Assembly: GCF_001735805.1 (NCBI RefSeq)
Contig: NZ_CP017248.1
Span: 2,480,001-2,544,000 of the forward strand
Reading direction: 5' to 3'
DNA from: Streptomyces fodineus
GTDB taxonomy: Bacteria; Actinomycetota; Actinomycetes; Streptomycetales; Streptomycetaceae
DNA: 64,000 bases
Numbering within the stretch: position 1 is the stretch's first letter; each line of letters starts with the position of its first letter. The notes below the pieces were generated by a model. It did no database searches, was not told the DNA's origin, and worked only from the letters and a program-made list of their open reading frames with translations. This document shows positions 41,697-52,102 of the stretch, in pieces. The position numbers and the translations under genes were made by a program.

Positions 41697-42536
41697 GTGG
41701 GATTTGCAGACCAGCGCTTCAACGTCAACCTGTCGATCCTCTTCACGGAACTCCCGCTCCTGGAGCGCCCCGCGGCCGCCGCCGCGGCCGGCTTCACGGC
41801 GGTCGAGCTGTGGTGGCCCTGGGTCGACTCCCCCACCCCCGAGCAGGCCGAGCTCGACGCCCTGAAGAAGGCGATCGAGGACGCGGGCGTCCAGCTCACG
41901 GGCCTGAACTTCTACGCCGGACAGCTGCCGGGCCCGGACCGCGGCGCCCTGTCGATCCCCGGCGCCGAGTCGGACAGGTTCCGCGCCAACATCGACGTGG
42001 CCATCGCCTTCGCCCAGTCCCTGGGCTGCACGACGTTCAACGCCCTGTACGGCAACCGCGTCGACGGCGTGGACCCGGCCGAGCAGGACGCGCTCGCCCT
42101 GGAGAACCTGGTCCTCGCGGCCCAGGCCGTCGGCCGGGCCGGCGGGACCGTCCTGATCGAGGCCCTCAACCAGCCCGAGTCGCCGAAGTGCCCGATCGTG
42201 AGCGCGCCGAAGGCCATCGAGATCGTGGACAAGGTCAACGCGGCGACGGGTCTCGGGAACGCGAAGTTCCTGATGGACCTGTACCACCTGTCCATGAACG
42301 GCGAGGACCTGCCCTCGGTCATCGAGAGTTACGCGGCGAAGACCGGCCACGTCCAGATCGCCGACAACCCCGGCCGCGGCGCCCCCGGCACGGGCTCGCT
42401 CCCGCTGGAGGAGCTGCTCGACCAGCTGAGGAAGGCCGGTTACGACGGCTGGGTCGGCCTGGAGTACAAGCCCGGCGACCGCCCGAGCGCCGAGGCCTTC
42501 GACTGGCTCCCGCGCGAAGCGCGTGCCGCGCGCTGA
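41697..42536 (+). CDS. hyi: Hydroxypyruvate isomerase
   Basis: A 279-residue TIM-barrel isomerase interconverting hydroxypyruvate and tartronate semialdehyde. RFNVNLSILFTELPLLERPA and GFTAVELWWPWVDSP form the N-terminal strands; LIEALNQPESPKCPIVSAPK (about 155-175), FLMDLYHLSMNGEDL near 193 and HVQIADNPGRGAPGTGSL (about 220) carry metal ligands (Glu, Asp, His). The GTG at 41697 follows an AGGGAAGGGAG site. It is paired with glxR 42 bases downstream. Confidence 0.92.
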   Translation: MGFADQRFNVNLSILFTELPLLERPAAAAAAGFTAVELWWPWVDSPTPEQAELDALKKAIEDAGVQLTGLNFYAGQLPGPDRGALSIPGAESDRFRANIDVAIAFAQSLGCTTFNALYGNRVDGVDPAEQDALALENLVLAAQAVGRAGGTVLIEALNQPESPKCPIVSAPKAIEIVDKVNAATGLGNAKFLMDLYHLSMNGEDLPSVIESYAAKTGHVQIADNPGRGAPGTGSLPLEELLDQLRKAGYDGWVGLEYKPGDRPSAEAFDWLPREARAAR

Positions 42537-42578
42537 ACCCCCTGACTTTGCAAGGCAGTTGAGAGAGGCACCCCCATC

Positions 42579-43496
42579 ATGAGCAGCAACCTTCCCCCTT
42601 CCTCCCACCCGACCCGCCCGGCGATCGCCTGGATCGGCCTCGGCATCATGGGCTCCCCCATGTCCGAGAACCTGATCAAGGCGGGTTACGACGTCACCGG
42701 CTTCACCCTGGAGCAGGACAAGCTGGACCGCCTGGCCGCCGCCGGCGGCAGGGCCGCCGCCTCGATCGCCGAGGCCGTGCGCGACGCCGACGTGGTCATC
42801 ACGATGGTGCCCGCGTCCCCGCAGGTCGAGGCCATCTCCTACGGCCCGGACGGCATCCTGGAGAACGCGAGGCAGGGCGCCCTGCTGATCGATATGTCCT
42901 CGATCACCCCGCAGACCTCCGTGGACCTCGCGAAGGCCGCCAAGGACAAGGGCATCCGGGTGCTGGACGCCCCGGTGTCCGGCGGTGAGGCCGGCGCCAT
43001 CGAGGCCGTGCTGTCCATCATGGTCGGCGGCGAGCAGGCCGACTTCGACATCGCCAAGCCGATCTTCGAGGCGCTGGGCAAGACCATCGTGCTGTGCGGT
43101 CCGCACGGCTCCGGCCAGACCGTGAAGGCGGCCAACCAGCTGATCGTCGCCGTGAACATCCAGGCGTGCGCCGAGGCCGTGGTCTTCCTGGAGAAGTCGG
43201 GCGTGGACCTGGCGGCCGCGCTGGACGTCCTCAACGGCGGCCTGGCCGGCTCGACCGTGCTGACGCGGAAGAAGGACAACTTCCTGAAGCGCGACTTCAA
43301 GCCGGGCTTCCGCATCGACCTGCACCACAAGGACATGGGGATCGTCACCGACGCAGCCCGCAACGTCGGCGCCGCGCTGCCGGTCGGCGCCGTGGTCGCC
43401 CAGCTGGTCGCCTCCCTGCGCGCCCAGGGCGACGGCGGCCTGGACCACTCGGCCCTGCTGCGGGCCGTGGAGCGCCTCTCCGGCGCTCAGCTGTAG
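42579..43496 (+). CDS. glxR: 2-hydroxy-3-oxopropionate (tartronate semialdehyde) reductase
   Basis: A 305-residue beta-hydroxyacid dehydrogenase that reduces tartronate semialdehyde to D-glycerate with NAD(P)H. AWIGLGIMGSPMSENLIKAG (about 17-36) is the Rossmann motif, MVPASPQVEAISYG lies near 75, DAPVSGGEAGAIEAVLSIMV near 130, and the catalytic lysine is in KAANQLIVAVNIQACAE (about 183-199). It is downstream of hyi in the same operon. Confidence 0.93.
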   Translation: MSSNLPPSSHPTRPAIAWIGLGIMGSPMSENLIKAGYDVTGFTLEQDKLDRLAAAGGRAAASIAEAVRDADVVITMVPASPQVEAISYGPDGILENARQGALLIDMSSITPQTSVDLAKAAKDKGIRVLDAPVSGGEAGAIEAVLSIMVGGEQADFDIAKPIFEALGKTIVLCGPHGSGQTVKAANQLIVAVNIQACAEAVVFLEKSGVDLAAALDVLNGGLAGSTVLTRKKDNFLKRDFKPGFRIDLHHKDMGIVTDAARNVGAALPVGAVVAQLVASLRAQGDGGLDHSALLRAVERLSGAQL

Positions 43497-43500
43497 AGAC

Positions 43501-43562
43501 TTCCGGGCCGCGGCGCCGCTGACACCTGTCCTGTCGCGCCCAGGCGGCGCCGCGGCCCGGAA
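43501..43562. terminator. Perfect 19-bp inverted repeat between glxR and katA
   Basis: TTCCGGGCCGCGGCGCCGC (43501-43519) is perfectly complementary to 43544-43562, with a 24-base loop. It directly follows glxR and ends 6 bases before the katA operator, insulating katA from hyi-glxR. Confidence 0.8.
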
Positions 43563-43567
43563 TCAGA

Positions 43568-43643
43568 TTCAACAAACTGTTGACGCTCAGATCGCCCTAC
43601 TTCTAGGCTCCACAAAGCGGAAGAAGATTTCCGCTGCCACCCG
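43568..43643 (+). promoter_or_regulatory. katA promoter: class I palindrome and a 1.5-site class II array
   Basis: TTCAACAAACTGTTGAC (43568-43584) is class I and overlaps a -35 TTGACG (43580-43585), with a -10 TAGGCT (43604-43609). CTCCACAAAGCGGAA (43608-43622) is class II box 1. At +21 (43629) only the left half TTCCG is retained. Thus catalase carries both operator classes, like aceB. Confidence 0.7.
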
Positions 43644-43658
43644 CACGGAAGGTCCCCG

Positions 43659-45116
43659 ATGTCGAAGCGCGTGCTCACGACAGAGTCCGGCGCCCCGGTC
43701 GCCGACAACCAGAATTCCGCCTCCGCCGGCGTCGGCGGCCCGCTCCTGCTCCAGGACCAGCACCTCCTGGAGAAGCTCGCGCGCTTCAACCGCGAGCGGA
43801 TCCCGGAGCGCGTGGTGCACGCCCGTGGCTCCGGCGCCTACGGCCACTTCGAGGTGACGGACGACGTCACCGGCTACACCCACGCCGGCTTCCTCAGCGA
43901 GATCGGCAAGCGCACCGAGGTGTTCCTGCGCTTCTCCACGGTCGCCGACTCCCTCGGCGGCGCGGACGCCGTCCGTGACCCGCGCGGCTTCGCGGTGAAG
44001 TTCTACACCGAGGAGGGCAATTACGACCTCGTCGGCAACAACACCCCGGTGTTCTTCATCAAGGACCCGATCAAGTTCCCCGACTTCATCCACTCCCAGA
44101 AGCGCGACCCCTTCACGGGCCGTCAGGAGCCGGACAACGTCTGGGACTTCTGGGCGCACGCCCCCGAGGCCACGCACCAGGTGACCTGGCTGATGGGCGA
44201 CCGCGGCATCCCGGCGTCGTACCGGCACATGAACGGCTACGGCTCGCACACCTACCAGTGGACGAACGCGGAGGGCGAGGCCTTCTTCGTCAAGTACCAC
44301 TTCAAGACGAACCAGGGCATCCGCAGCCTGTCCTCGGAGCAGGCCGCCGAGCTCGCGGGCAAGGACCCCAACTCCCACCAGACGGACCTGCTCCAGGCGA
44401 TCGAGCGGGGCGTGCACCCCTCCTGGACGCTGTACGTCCAGATCATGCCGGCGGCCGAGGCGGCGGACTACCGCTTCAACCCGTTCGACCTGACCAAGGT
44501 GTGGCCGCACAAGGACTACCCGCTGCAGCGCGTGGGCCGTCTGGTCCTCGACCGCAACCCGGACAACGTCTTCGCCGAGGTCGAGCAGGCCGCGTTCTCG
44601 CCGAACAACTTCGTGCCCGGCATCGGCCCGTCCCCGGACAAGATGCTCCAGGGCCGTCTGTTCGCCTACGCGGACGCGCACCGCTACCGCCTGGGCGTCA
44701 ACCACACCCTGCTGGCCGTCAACGCCCCGAAGGCGACGACCGCGCAGAACTACGGCCGCGACGGCTTCATGGCGGTCAACGGCCAGGGCCGTTACGCCAA
44801 GAACTACGAGCCGAACTCCTACGACGGCCCGGTGGAGACCGGCCGCCCCCTGTCGGCCCCGCTGGCGGTCTCCGGCCACACGGGCAGCCACGAGGCCCCG
44901 CTCCACACCAAGGACGACGACTTCTTCCAGGCGGGCGAGCTGTACCGCCTGATGTCGCAGGACGAGAAGTCCCGCCTCGTCGCGAACATCGCCGGCGGCC
45001 TCTCGCAGGTCTCCCGCGACGACGTGATCGAGAAGAACCTGGCCCACTTCCACGCCGCCGACCCCGAGTACGGCAAGCGCGTGGAGGAGGCGGTCCGCGC
45101 CCTGCGCGAGGACTGA
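43659..45116 (+). CDS. katA: Catalase (small-subunit, clade 3)
   Basis: 485 residues of haem catalase. [20 protein letters not shown] (catalytic His, about 48-67), [20 protein letters not shown] (about 92-111), [17 protein letters not shown] (Asn, about 125), and the haem-ligand tyrosine in [16 protein letters not shown] (about 333-348) are all present. No large C-terminal domain, so it is the small type. In this context it most likely removes peroxide from uricase. Confidence 0.95.
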   Translation: MSKRVLTTESGAPVADNQNSASAGVGGPLLLQDQHLLEKLARFNRERIPERVVHARGSGAYGHFEVTDDVTGYTHAGFLSEIGKRTEVFLRFSTVADSLGGADAVRDPRGFAVKFYTEEGNYDLVGNNTPVFFIKDPIKFPDFIHSQKRDPFTGRQEPDNVWDFWAHAPEATHQVTWLMGDRGIPASYRHMNGYGSHTYQWTNAEGEAFFVKYHFKTNQGIRSLSSEQAAELAGKDPNSHQTDLLQAIERGVHPSWTLYVQIMPAAEAADYRFNPFDLTKVWPHKDYPLQRVGRLVLDRNPDNVFAEVEQAAFSPNNFVPGIGPSPDKMLQGRLFAYADAHRYRLGVNHTLLAVNAPKATTAQNYGRDGFMAVNGQGRYAKNYEPNSYDGPVETGRPLSAPLAVSGHTGSHEAPLHTKDDDFFQAGELYRLMSQDEKSRLVANIAGGLSQVSRDDVIEKNLAHFHAADPEYGKRVEEAVRALRED

Positions 45117-45534
45117 TTCCCGGGAAACCGCAAGCAGCGTACGGGGACTGACGGGAGGTCATGATCCCCGCACGCGGCCCGCGCGGCACGCCGTACGGCC
45201 CGGATGAGGGGTGGCCGTACGGTGGTGGGCGCGGGCAGGGCGAGGACCGCGGCGGCATGCGAGCCAGTGCGGTGGTGAAGGACCGGGTCCCCTTCTCGAC
45301 CAGAGGGAAGGGTCTCCGGCTCCGTCGCACACCACCGCGGTCCCACCCAGCCCCCGTACGGGGCCACCCGCTCCGTCCGGCGGCGCGAACGACCTGTCGC
45401 GCCCAGCCTCGCGCCGTCGGACGGTCACCATACGGACACGAAGCGCTCCTCCGGCCAGGGGGAGCGCTTCGTGCTGTCCGGGCGCGGCCCGGGCCCGGCG
45501 TGCAGGCCCGCCGCATCCGCAGGACGCTGAAGGC
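45117..45534. other. 418-base gap after katA
   Basis: Apart from the hairpin at 45439-45471 I see no gene: frames lack ribosome sites and family patterns. The composition is normal for the genome. Confidence 0.4.
45439..45471. terminator. Perfect 11-bp hairpin downstream of katA
   Basis: CGAAGCGCTCC (45439-45449) pairs with GGAGCGCTTCG (45461-45471), loop of 11 bases, no T-run. It lies about 320 bases after katA and 64 bases before the next gene. Confidence 0.55.
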
Positions 45535-45768
45535 ATGGGCAATCCGACGCAGTATCCGCACATCGTGGTCCACTCCCCGGCCCTGGACGGGTCCCGGCGG
45601 GTCACCGAGGGGGACGTGGTCCTGGGGATCGCCTCGCATCTGGACGACGTCGTGGAGATCCTCCGGCTGGCCGACCTGGACCGGATCGAGGTGGAGGAGA
45701 GCGATCTCATCGAGTGGCAGGGCGGGGGACCCGACGACTGGCCCGGGCTGTCGGAGCACGAGCTGTAG
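45535..45768 (+). CDS. Small acidic hypothetical protein
   Basis: 77 residues: MGNPTQYPHIVVHSPALDGS, then RRVTEGDVVLGIASHLDDVV and EILRLADLDRIEVEESDLIE, ending WPGLSEHEL. It is strongly acidic and has no signal or membrane segment. I do not recognise a family. Codon use is normal for the region, which supports a real gene. It stands alone between katA and the gcl terminators. Confidence 0.55.
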   Translation: MGNPTQYPHIVVHSPALDGSRRVTEGDVVLGIASHLDDVVEILRLADLDRIEVEESDLIEWQGGGPDDWPGLSEHEL

Positions 45769-45880
45769 CGGCCTCCGTACCGCAGCCGTCGTAGGCGGGC
45801 TACGCCATCCTCAAATGAACCTCTGAAGACGCGGATGGAGGCTTCAACTGCCCCCGCGGCAGGGCAGATTAGGTCCAGCA

Positions 45881-45911
45881 GGGGCCCGCCGGCACGGGGG
45901 CGGCGGGCCCC
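45881..45911. terminator. 11-bp GC hairpin
   Basis: GGGGCCCGCCG (45881-45891) pairs with CGGCGGGCCCC (45901-45911), with a 9-base loop. It probably ends transcription of the small upstream gene or backs up the gcl terminator. Confidence 0.5.
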
Positions 45912-45950
45912 GCGACGGGGGATGCCACGGGGGAACCACGGGGGACGCGA

Positions 45951-45985
45951 AAGGGCGGCCCGTCCTTCAGGGACGGGCCGCCCTT
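45951..45985. terminator. Perfect 15-bp hairpin after gcl
   Basis: AAGGGCGGCCCGTCC (45951-45965) and GGACGGGCCGCCCTT (45971-45985) form a full stem with a 5-base loop, 35 bases downstream of the gcl stop (minus strand). Confidence 0.8.
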
Positions 45986-46019
45986 CGTGCAGCCGGCGGT
46001 GTCAGGCCCGCGGCGGCCG

Positions 46020-47807
<1,788 letters not shown>

Positions 47808-47896
47808 CGAGTACTCCTGCTTCGGCTTCTCGGATGCGTACTCCCGTCGCGCCCCGCGGTGAGCACAGTCTCCAGATGGTCGAAATTCCGCGGCTT

Positions 47897-47964
47897 TTCC
47901 GTATCGCGGAACTTAACTTCTACTATCTGGAATCAATGTAGAAGTGCACGCCAACCTGCGTCAA
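47897..47964 (-). promoter_or_regulatory. gcl promoter with two class II boxes spaced 21 bp
   Basis: On the minus strand a -35 TTGACG (47959-47964), an 18-bp spacer and a -10 TACATT (47935-47940) are followed by boxes at 47918-47932 (TTCTACTATCTGGAA on the plus strand) and 47897-47911 (TTCCGTATCGCGGAA, a near-perfect palindrome). The boxes start 21 bp apart and cover the predicted start, as at hyi. Confidence 0.75.
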
Positions 47965-48055
47965 GAGAGACAGAGACAGGGCAAGCGCCGGACAAGCGGG
48001 GTGAAGGAGGAGGACGATAGGGGCGCTGTCCCGACGCGACGCCTGGGAGTGGGCC

Positions 48056-48895
48056 ATGCCCGAGAGCGTGCCGGTGCGCTGCCCGGCCTGCCGGCGCGAG
48101 CACGTGTACACCGCACCGTCGTATCCGTGCATCTGCGGCGAGCCCACCGCCCCCTGGCTGGATCCCTCCGCGGCACCGGCCGTCGCGGCCCACCGGGCCT
48201 GGGACGACGAGTGGATCTCCGTACCGTGCGCCGCCTGCGGGCGCCCCGGCCATTGGCCGCAACCGGAACTGGGCTGCCCGTGCGGCACGGTCCTGCGCAT
48301 CCCGGTGGCGACGACGCCTCCGGCGGACAGCGGTAAGCGGTCGGCGATGGCCGACACGTCTCCGATGGACAGCGGTATGCAGTCGACAGGCAGCGGTATG
48401 CAGTCGACCGACAACGGCATACCGTCGCCGGACAGCGACACGCAGTCGGCGGAAACCGCGCCGCGGACCCCCGCCCACCGCCCCGCCTTCCCGCCGCGCG
48501 CCATCCGTACCGCCCGCGACGCCGTCACCGTCGCCGCGCTCTATCTGCGCTGGCTCGGCTACCGGGACATCCGCCGCGCCGACCAGCGGCCCCCGAACGG
48601 CATCGGACTCGCCGCCCACGGGCTGCTCGCCCAGGTGGACCCGACCGTGCGCCCGGCGGCGGCGCGCGATGTGGAGTGCCTGTGGCTGACGGCGATGACG
48701 GAGTCCGCGGACTGTGCGTATTTCTCGCTCGCCGGCTACACCGACGACGCGCGGGCCTGTGCCCACACTCTCGCCATCCCCCTCTTCGTCCTGGACCTCG
48801 CCGGTGTCCCACAGCCGGCGAACGACCACGCCGACGCGCTGAACGCCGAGGGAGCGCCGGAACCGGGGCCCCGGCAGCGGGACCGGCGGAGCTGA
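48056..48895 (+). CDS. Zinc-ribbon plus degenerate Mrr-like domain protein
   Basis: 279 residues. The first 85 residues hold Cys pairs (RCPACRREH, PCICGEP, VPCAACGRPGHW, GCPCGTVLR), two zinc ribbons. A Ser/Asp/Met-rich linker with short repeats (SGMQST) follows. The C-terminal part, VAALYLRWLGYRDIRRADQR, then NGIGLAAHGLLAQVD and FVLDLAGVPQPAND, resembles the Mrr/restriction-endonuclease fold. The catalytic D..E-x-K pattern appears lost (QVD where QVK is expected), so nuclease activity is doubtful. Confidence 0.6.
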   Translation: MPESVPVRCPACRREHVYTAPSYPCICGEPTAPWLDPSAAPAVAAHRAWDDEWISVPCAACGRPGHWPQPELGCPCGTVLRIPVATTPPADSGKRSAMADTSPMDSGMQSTGSGMQSTDNGIPSPDSDTQSAETAPRTPAHRPAFPPRAIRTARDAVTVAALYLRWLGYRDIRRADQRPPNGIGLAAHGLLAQVDPTVRPAAARDVECLWLTAMTESADCAYFSLAGYTDDARACAHTLAIPLFVLDLAGVPQPANDHADALNAEGAPEPGPRQRDRRS

Positions 48896-49040
48896 CCGCC
48901 CCGCGGGCCGCCCCGCCCCCGAGGAAAGATCGTTCTCAGGTCGGAAAGGGCACCGGGGCCTCTCCGCCGGCGGGTCGATGTGCCGGGCCCGGGCGGCTGC
49001 CTAACGTGCGAGGCGGACACCAGCCGAACAGAGGAGAGAT

Positions 49041-50489
49041 ATGCGCTTACCCCGCAGGAGGGTGACCGCGGTCGCGGCGTCCGTACTGGCCACGATGGTG
49101 CTCGGGGTCCCGGCACGTGCGTCGGCGCCGACCGCGCGGCCCATCGACTGGCAGCGATGCCAGGGCGCCGTCCGGACCGACGCGGTGCGGTGCGGACAGG
49201 TCTCCGTACCGCTCGACTGGTCCCGGCCCGCCACGTCCGCCAGGACCACCGTCGCGGTCGCACGACTGCCTGCCGCCGACCCGGCGCACCGTCTCGGCAC
49301 GCTCCTGTTCAATCCCGGTGGCCCGGGCGAGGGAGAGGTCGGCTATCTCCTCTCCCAGCAGGCCCGCCGGCAGTACTTCCCCAAGGCCCTGCGGGACCGC
49401 TTCGACATCGTGGCCGTCGAGCCGCGGGGCACCGGCGTCAATCCGCCGCTGAACTGCCCGCTGCCGGTCGACCACACGGTGAGCAGGTTCCCCGCCGACC
49501 GGCCGGCCGCCGCCGCGCTGGTCCGCAGCAACCGGCGCATGGGAAACAGCTGCGCCCGGCGGAGCGGACCGGTGTTCCCGCACCTGGACACCGAAAGCGT
49601 CGCCCGGGACATGGACACGGTGCGCGCGGCGCTGGGCGAGGCGAAGGTCAGCTTCCTCGGGGTGTCCTACGGCACCATGGTGGCGCAGAGCTACGCGGAA
49701 CTGTTCCCCGCGCGCGTGCGCGCGATGGTGCTGGACGGCGTGGTCGACCGGTCGCTCTCCTGGCGCCGGCTGGCCCGTGTCGACGCGGCCGCCGTACAGG
49801 ACGGCGTCGGCCGATTCGCCCGCTGGTCGGACCGGGACGCCCGCAGCGCGCTGCACGGCCGGGACGTCACCGGCTTCCTGACCTCGCTGCTGCGCCGCGC
49901 CGACCACGGCGGGATCGAGGACGGCGGCCGGCCGGTGCGCGCGGAGGAGATCGCGCAGGCGGTGAACGCCGGGCTCCAGTCGCCGTCTCTGTACGCACCG
50001 CTGGCCGCCGCGCTCGGCAAGACGGACGCCGGCGGGGACATGGCGCCGCTCGCCTTCCTCACCCCCGGCCGCACCGGTGAGTACGGTCTGTACCGCTCGA
50101 TCATCTGCCAGGACGTCCCCGGCCCCGCCGACCCCGGCGCCGCGCTGCCGGCCGCGGTGCCCGGGATGCGCGCCACCGGCCCGACCCTGCGCGGCTATTC
50201 CGAGTTCTGGGACATCACCAGCGGCTGCGCGGGCTGGCCGGTGGGCTCCGCCTGGACGCCGCACGCCTGGCGGGTCCCCGCGCACTTCCCTCCGGTGCTG
50301 TTGCTGTCCGGCACGCACGACGTGGCCACTCCCCCGGCCTTCGCCGACGGCGTGCGGCGCGCACTGCCGGCCGGCCGGATCCTGCGCTGGGACGGTGACG
50401 GCCACACCGCCTGGCTCAACAGCCCCGCCACGGTGGACGCGGCGGCCGGCTACCTCACCACCCTGCGCATGCCCGACGGGGCCCGCTGA
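49041..50489 (+). CDS. Secreted alpha/beta hydrolase (TAP-like tripeptidyl aminopeptidase family)
   Basis: 482 residues. A signal peptide (VTAVAASVLATMVLGVPARA) precedes an alpha/beta-hydrolase: oxyanion region LLFNPGGPGEGEVGYLL (about 92-108), the nucleophile elbow LGVSYGTMVAQSYAE (Ser, about 216), and a C-terminal TAP-like region with LLSGTHDVATPP (Asp, about 420) and DGDGHTAWLNS (His, about 453). It should cleave peptides from the N-terminus outside the cell. Its stop is convergent with the acyl-CoA synthetase pair. Confidence 0.85.
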   Translation: MRLPRRRVTAVAASVLATMVLGVPARASAPTARPIDWQRCQGAVRTDAVRCGQVSVPLDWSRPATSARTTVAVARLPAADPAHRLGTLLFNPGGPGEGEVGYLLSQQARRQYFPKALRDRFDIVAVEPRGTGVNPPLNCPLPVDHTVSRFPADRPAAAALVRSNRRMGNSCARRSGPVFPHLDTESVARDMDTVRAALGEAKVSFLGVSYGTMVAQSYAELFPARVRAMVLDGVVDRSLSWRRLARVDAAAVQDGVGRFARWSDRDARSALHGRDVTGFLTSLLRRADHGGIEDGGRPVRAEEIAQAVNAGLQSPSLYAPLAAALGKTDAGGDMAPLAFLTPGRTGEYGLYRSIICQDVPGPADPGAALPAAVPGMRATGPTLRGYSEFWDITSGCAGWPVGSAWTPHAWRVPAHFPPVLLLSGTHDVATPPAFADGVRRALPAGRILRWDGDGHTAWLNSPATVDAAAGYLTTLRMPDGAR

Positions 50490-50509
50490 ACCACGGCCGG
50501 CCGGCCTTC

Positions 50510-52102
50510 TCACCCCCCGTACGTCTCCCGCAGCTCGACCTTGCGCACCTTCCCGGACACCGTCATCGGGAAGGAGTCGAGGATCCGCAGCCTGCTGGGG
50601 ATCTTGTAGTGGGCGAGCCGGTCCTCGCAGAAGGCGCGCAGGTCCTCCAGGGTGAGCGGGTCGGCCGGGTCGTGCGGGATCACACAGGCGAGGACCTCCT
50701 CGCCGTACGTCTCGTGCGGCACCCCGACGACCTGGACGTCCCTGATCTTCGGGTGGGCGTAGAGGAACTCCTCGATCTCGCGCGGGTAGATGTTCTCACC
50801 GCCCCGCAGGATCATGTCCTTGATCCGGCCGACGATCTCGACGTACCCGTCCTCGCGCATCACCGCCAGGTCGCCGGTGTGCATCCAGCGGCCCGCGTCG
50901 ACGGCCTCGGCGGTCTTGCCGGGCTCGTTCCAGTAGCCGAGCATCACGCTGTAGCCGCGCGTGCACAACTCCCCTGCCTCGCCGCGCGGTCGGGTGACTC
51001 CGGTGGCCGGGTCGACGACCTTGACCTCCAGGTGCGGCAGGACGCGGCCGACGGTGCCGGTGCGGTGCTCCAGGTCGTCGTCCCGGCGGGTCTGCAGGGA
51101 CACCGGGGACGTCTCGGTCATGCCGTAGCAGATGGAGACCTCCGCCATGTGCATCTCGGCGACGACCCGTTTCATCACCTCCACCGGGCACGGGGAGCCC
51201 GCCATGATGCCGGTGCGCAGGGTCGAGAGGTCGTACGCCCGGAAGCCGGGGAGGTTCAGCTCGGCGATGAACATCGTCGGCACGCCGTACAGGGACGTAC
51301 AGCGCTCCTGCTGCACCGCCTCCAGGGTGGCCTTCGGCTCGAAGGACGGCGCCGGGATGACCATGCAGGCACCGTGCGAGGTGGCCGCGAGGTTGCCCAT
51401 CACCATGCCGAAGCAGTGGTAGAACGGGACCGGGATGCAGATCCTGTCCTGCTCGGTGTAGGCGAGCAACTCCCCCACGAAATAACCGTTGTTGAGGATG
51501 TTGTGGTGGGACAGGGTGGCACCCTTCGGGAAACCGGTGGTGCCCGAGGTGTACTGGATGTTGACCGGGTCGTCGCAGGACAGTTCCTCGTACGGGGCGT
51601 CACCGGTGCCTCGCCCGAGCAGTGCCTGCCAGCTCGGGTCGCCGATGTACACGACCTCGCGCAACGCCGGGCACCTGCCGCGCACCTGCTCGACCATCGC
51701 GCGGTAGTCGCTGGTCTTGTGGCTCAGGGAGGCGAACAGCAGGGAGATCCCGGCCTGGTTGAGCACGTACTCGACCTCGTGGGTGCGGTAGGCCGGGTTG
51801 ATGTTCACCATGATCGCGCCGATGCGGGCGGTGGCGTACTGCACCAGGACCCACTCGGGGCAGTTGACCGCCCAGATGCCCACCCGGTCGCCCTTGACGA
51901 CTCCGCTCGCGACCAGCGCCTGCGCCAGCTCCTCGATGTCCGCGGCGAATTCGGCGTACGTCCAGCGCCTGCCGGAAGCCACGTCGACCAGGGCCTCCCG
52001 GTCCGGCCAGACGGCCACGGCCCGGTCGAGGTTGGCGCCGATGGTGTCGCCGAGCAGGGCGGTGGAACCGGTTCCGTGCGTGTACGACAGTGATGCGCTC
52101 AC
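50510..52102 (-). CDS. AMP-forming acyl-CoA synthetase, second in operon
   Basis: 530 residues of the ANL superfamily, activating a fatty or similar acid with CoA and ATP. P-loop YTSGTTGFPKGATLSH (about 175-190), CYGMTETSPVSL near 320, YVEIVGRIKDMILRGGENIY near 420-440, and the catalytic lysine in PMTVSGKVRKVELRE at about 518. The GTG start at 52102 overlaps the stop of the upstream synthetase (GTGA), showing co-translation. Confidence 0.9.
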   Translation of the reverse strand: MSASLSYTHGTGSTALLGDTIGANLDRAVAVWPDREALVDVASGRRWTYAEFAADIEELAQALVASGVVKGDRVGIWAVNCPEWVLVQYATARIGAIMVNINPAYRTHEVEYVLNQAGISLLFASLSHKTSDYRAMVEQVRGRCPALREVVYIGDPSWQALLGRGTGDAPYEELSCDDPVNIQYTSGTTGFPKGATLSHHNILNNGYFVGELLAYTEQDRICIPVPFYHCFGMVMGNLAATSHGACMVIPAPSFEPKATLEAVQQERCTSLYGVPTMFIAELNLPGFRAYDLSTLRTGIMAGSPCPVEVMKRVVAEMHMAEVSICYGMTETSPVSLQTRRDDDLEHRTGTVGRVLPHLEVKVVDPATGVTRPRGEAGELCTRGYSVMLGYWNEPGKTAEAVDAGRWMHTGDLAVMREDGYVEIVGRIKDMILRGGENIYPREIEEFLYAHPKIRDVQVVGVPHETYGEEVLACVIPHDPADPLTLEDLRAFCEDRLAHYKIPSRLRILDSFPMTVSGKVRKVELRETYGG

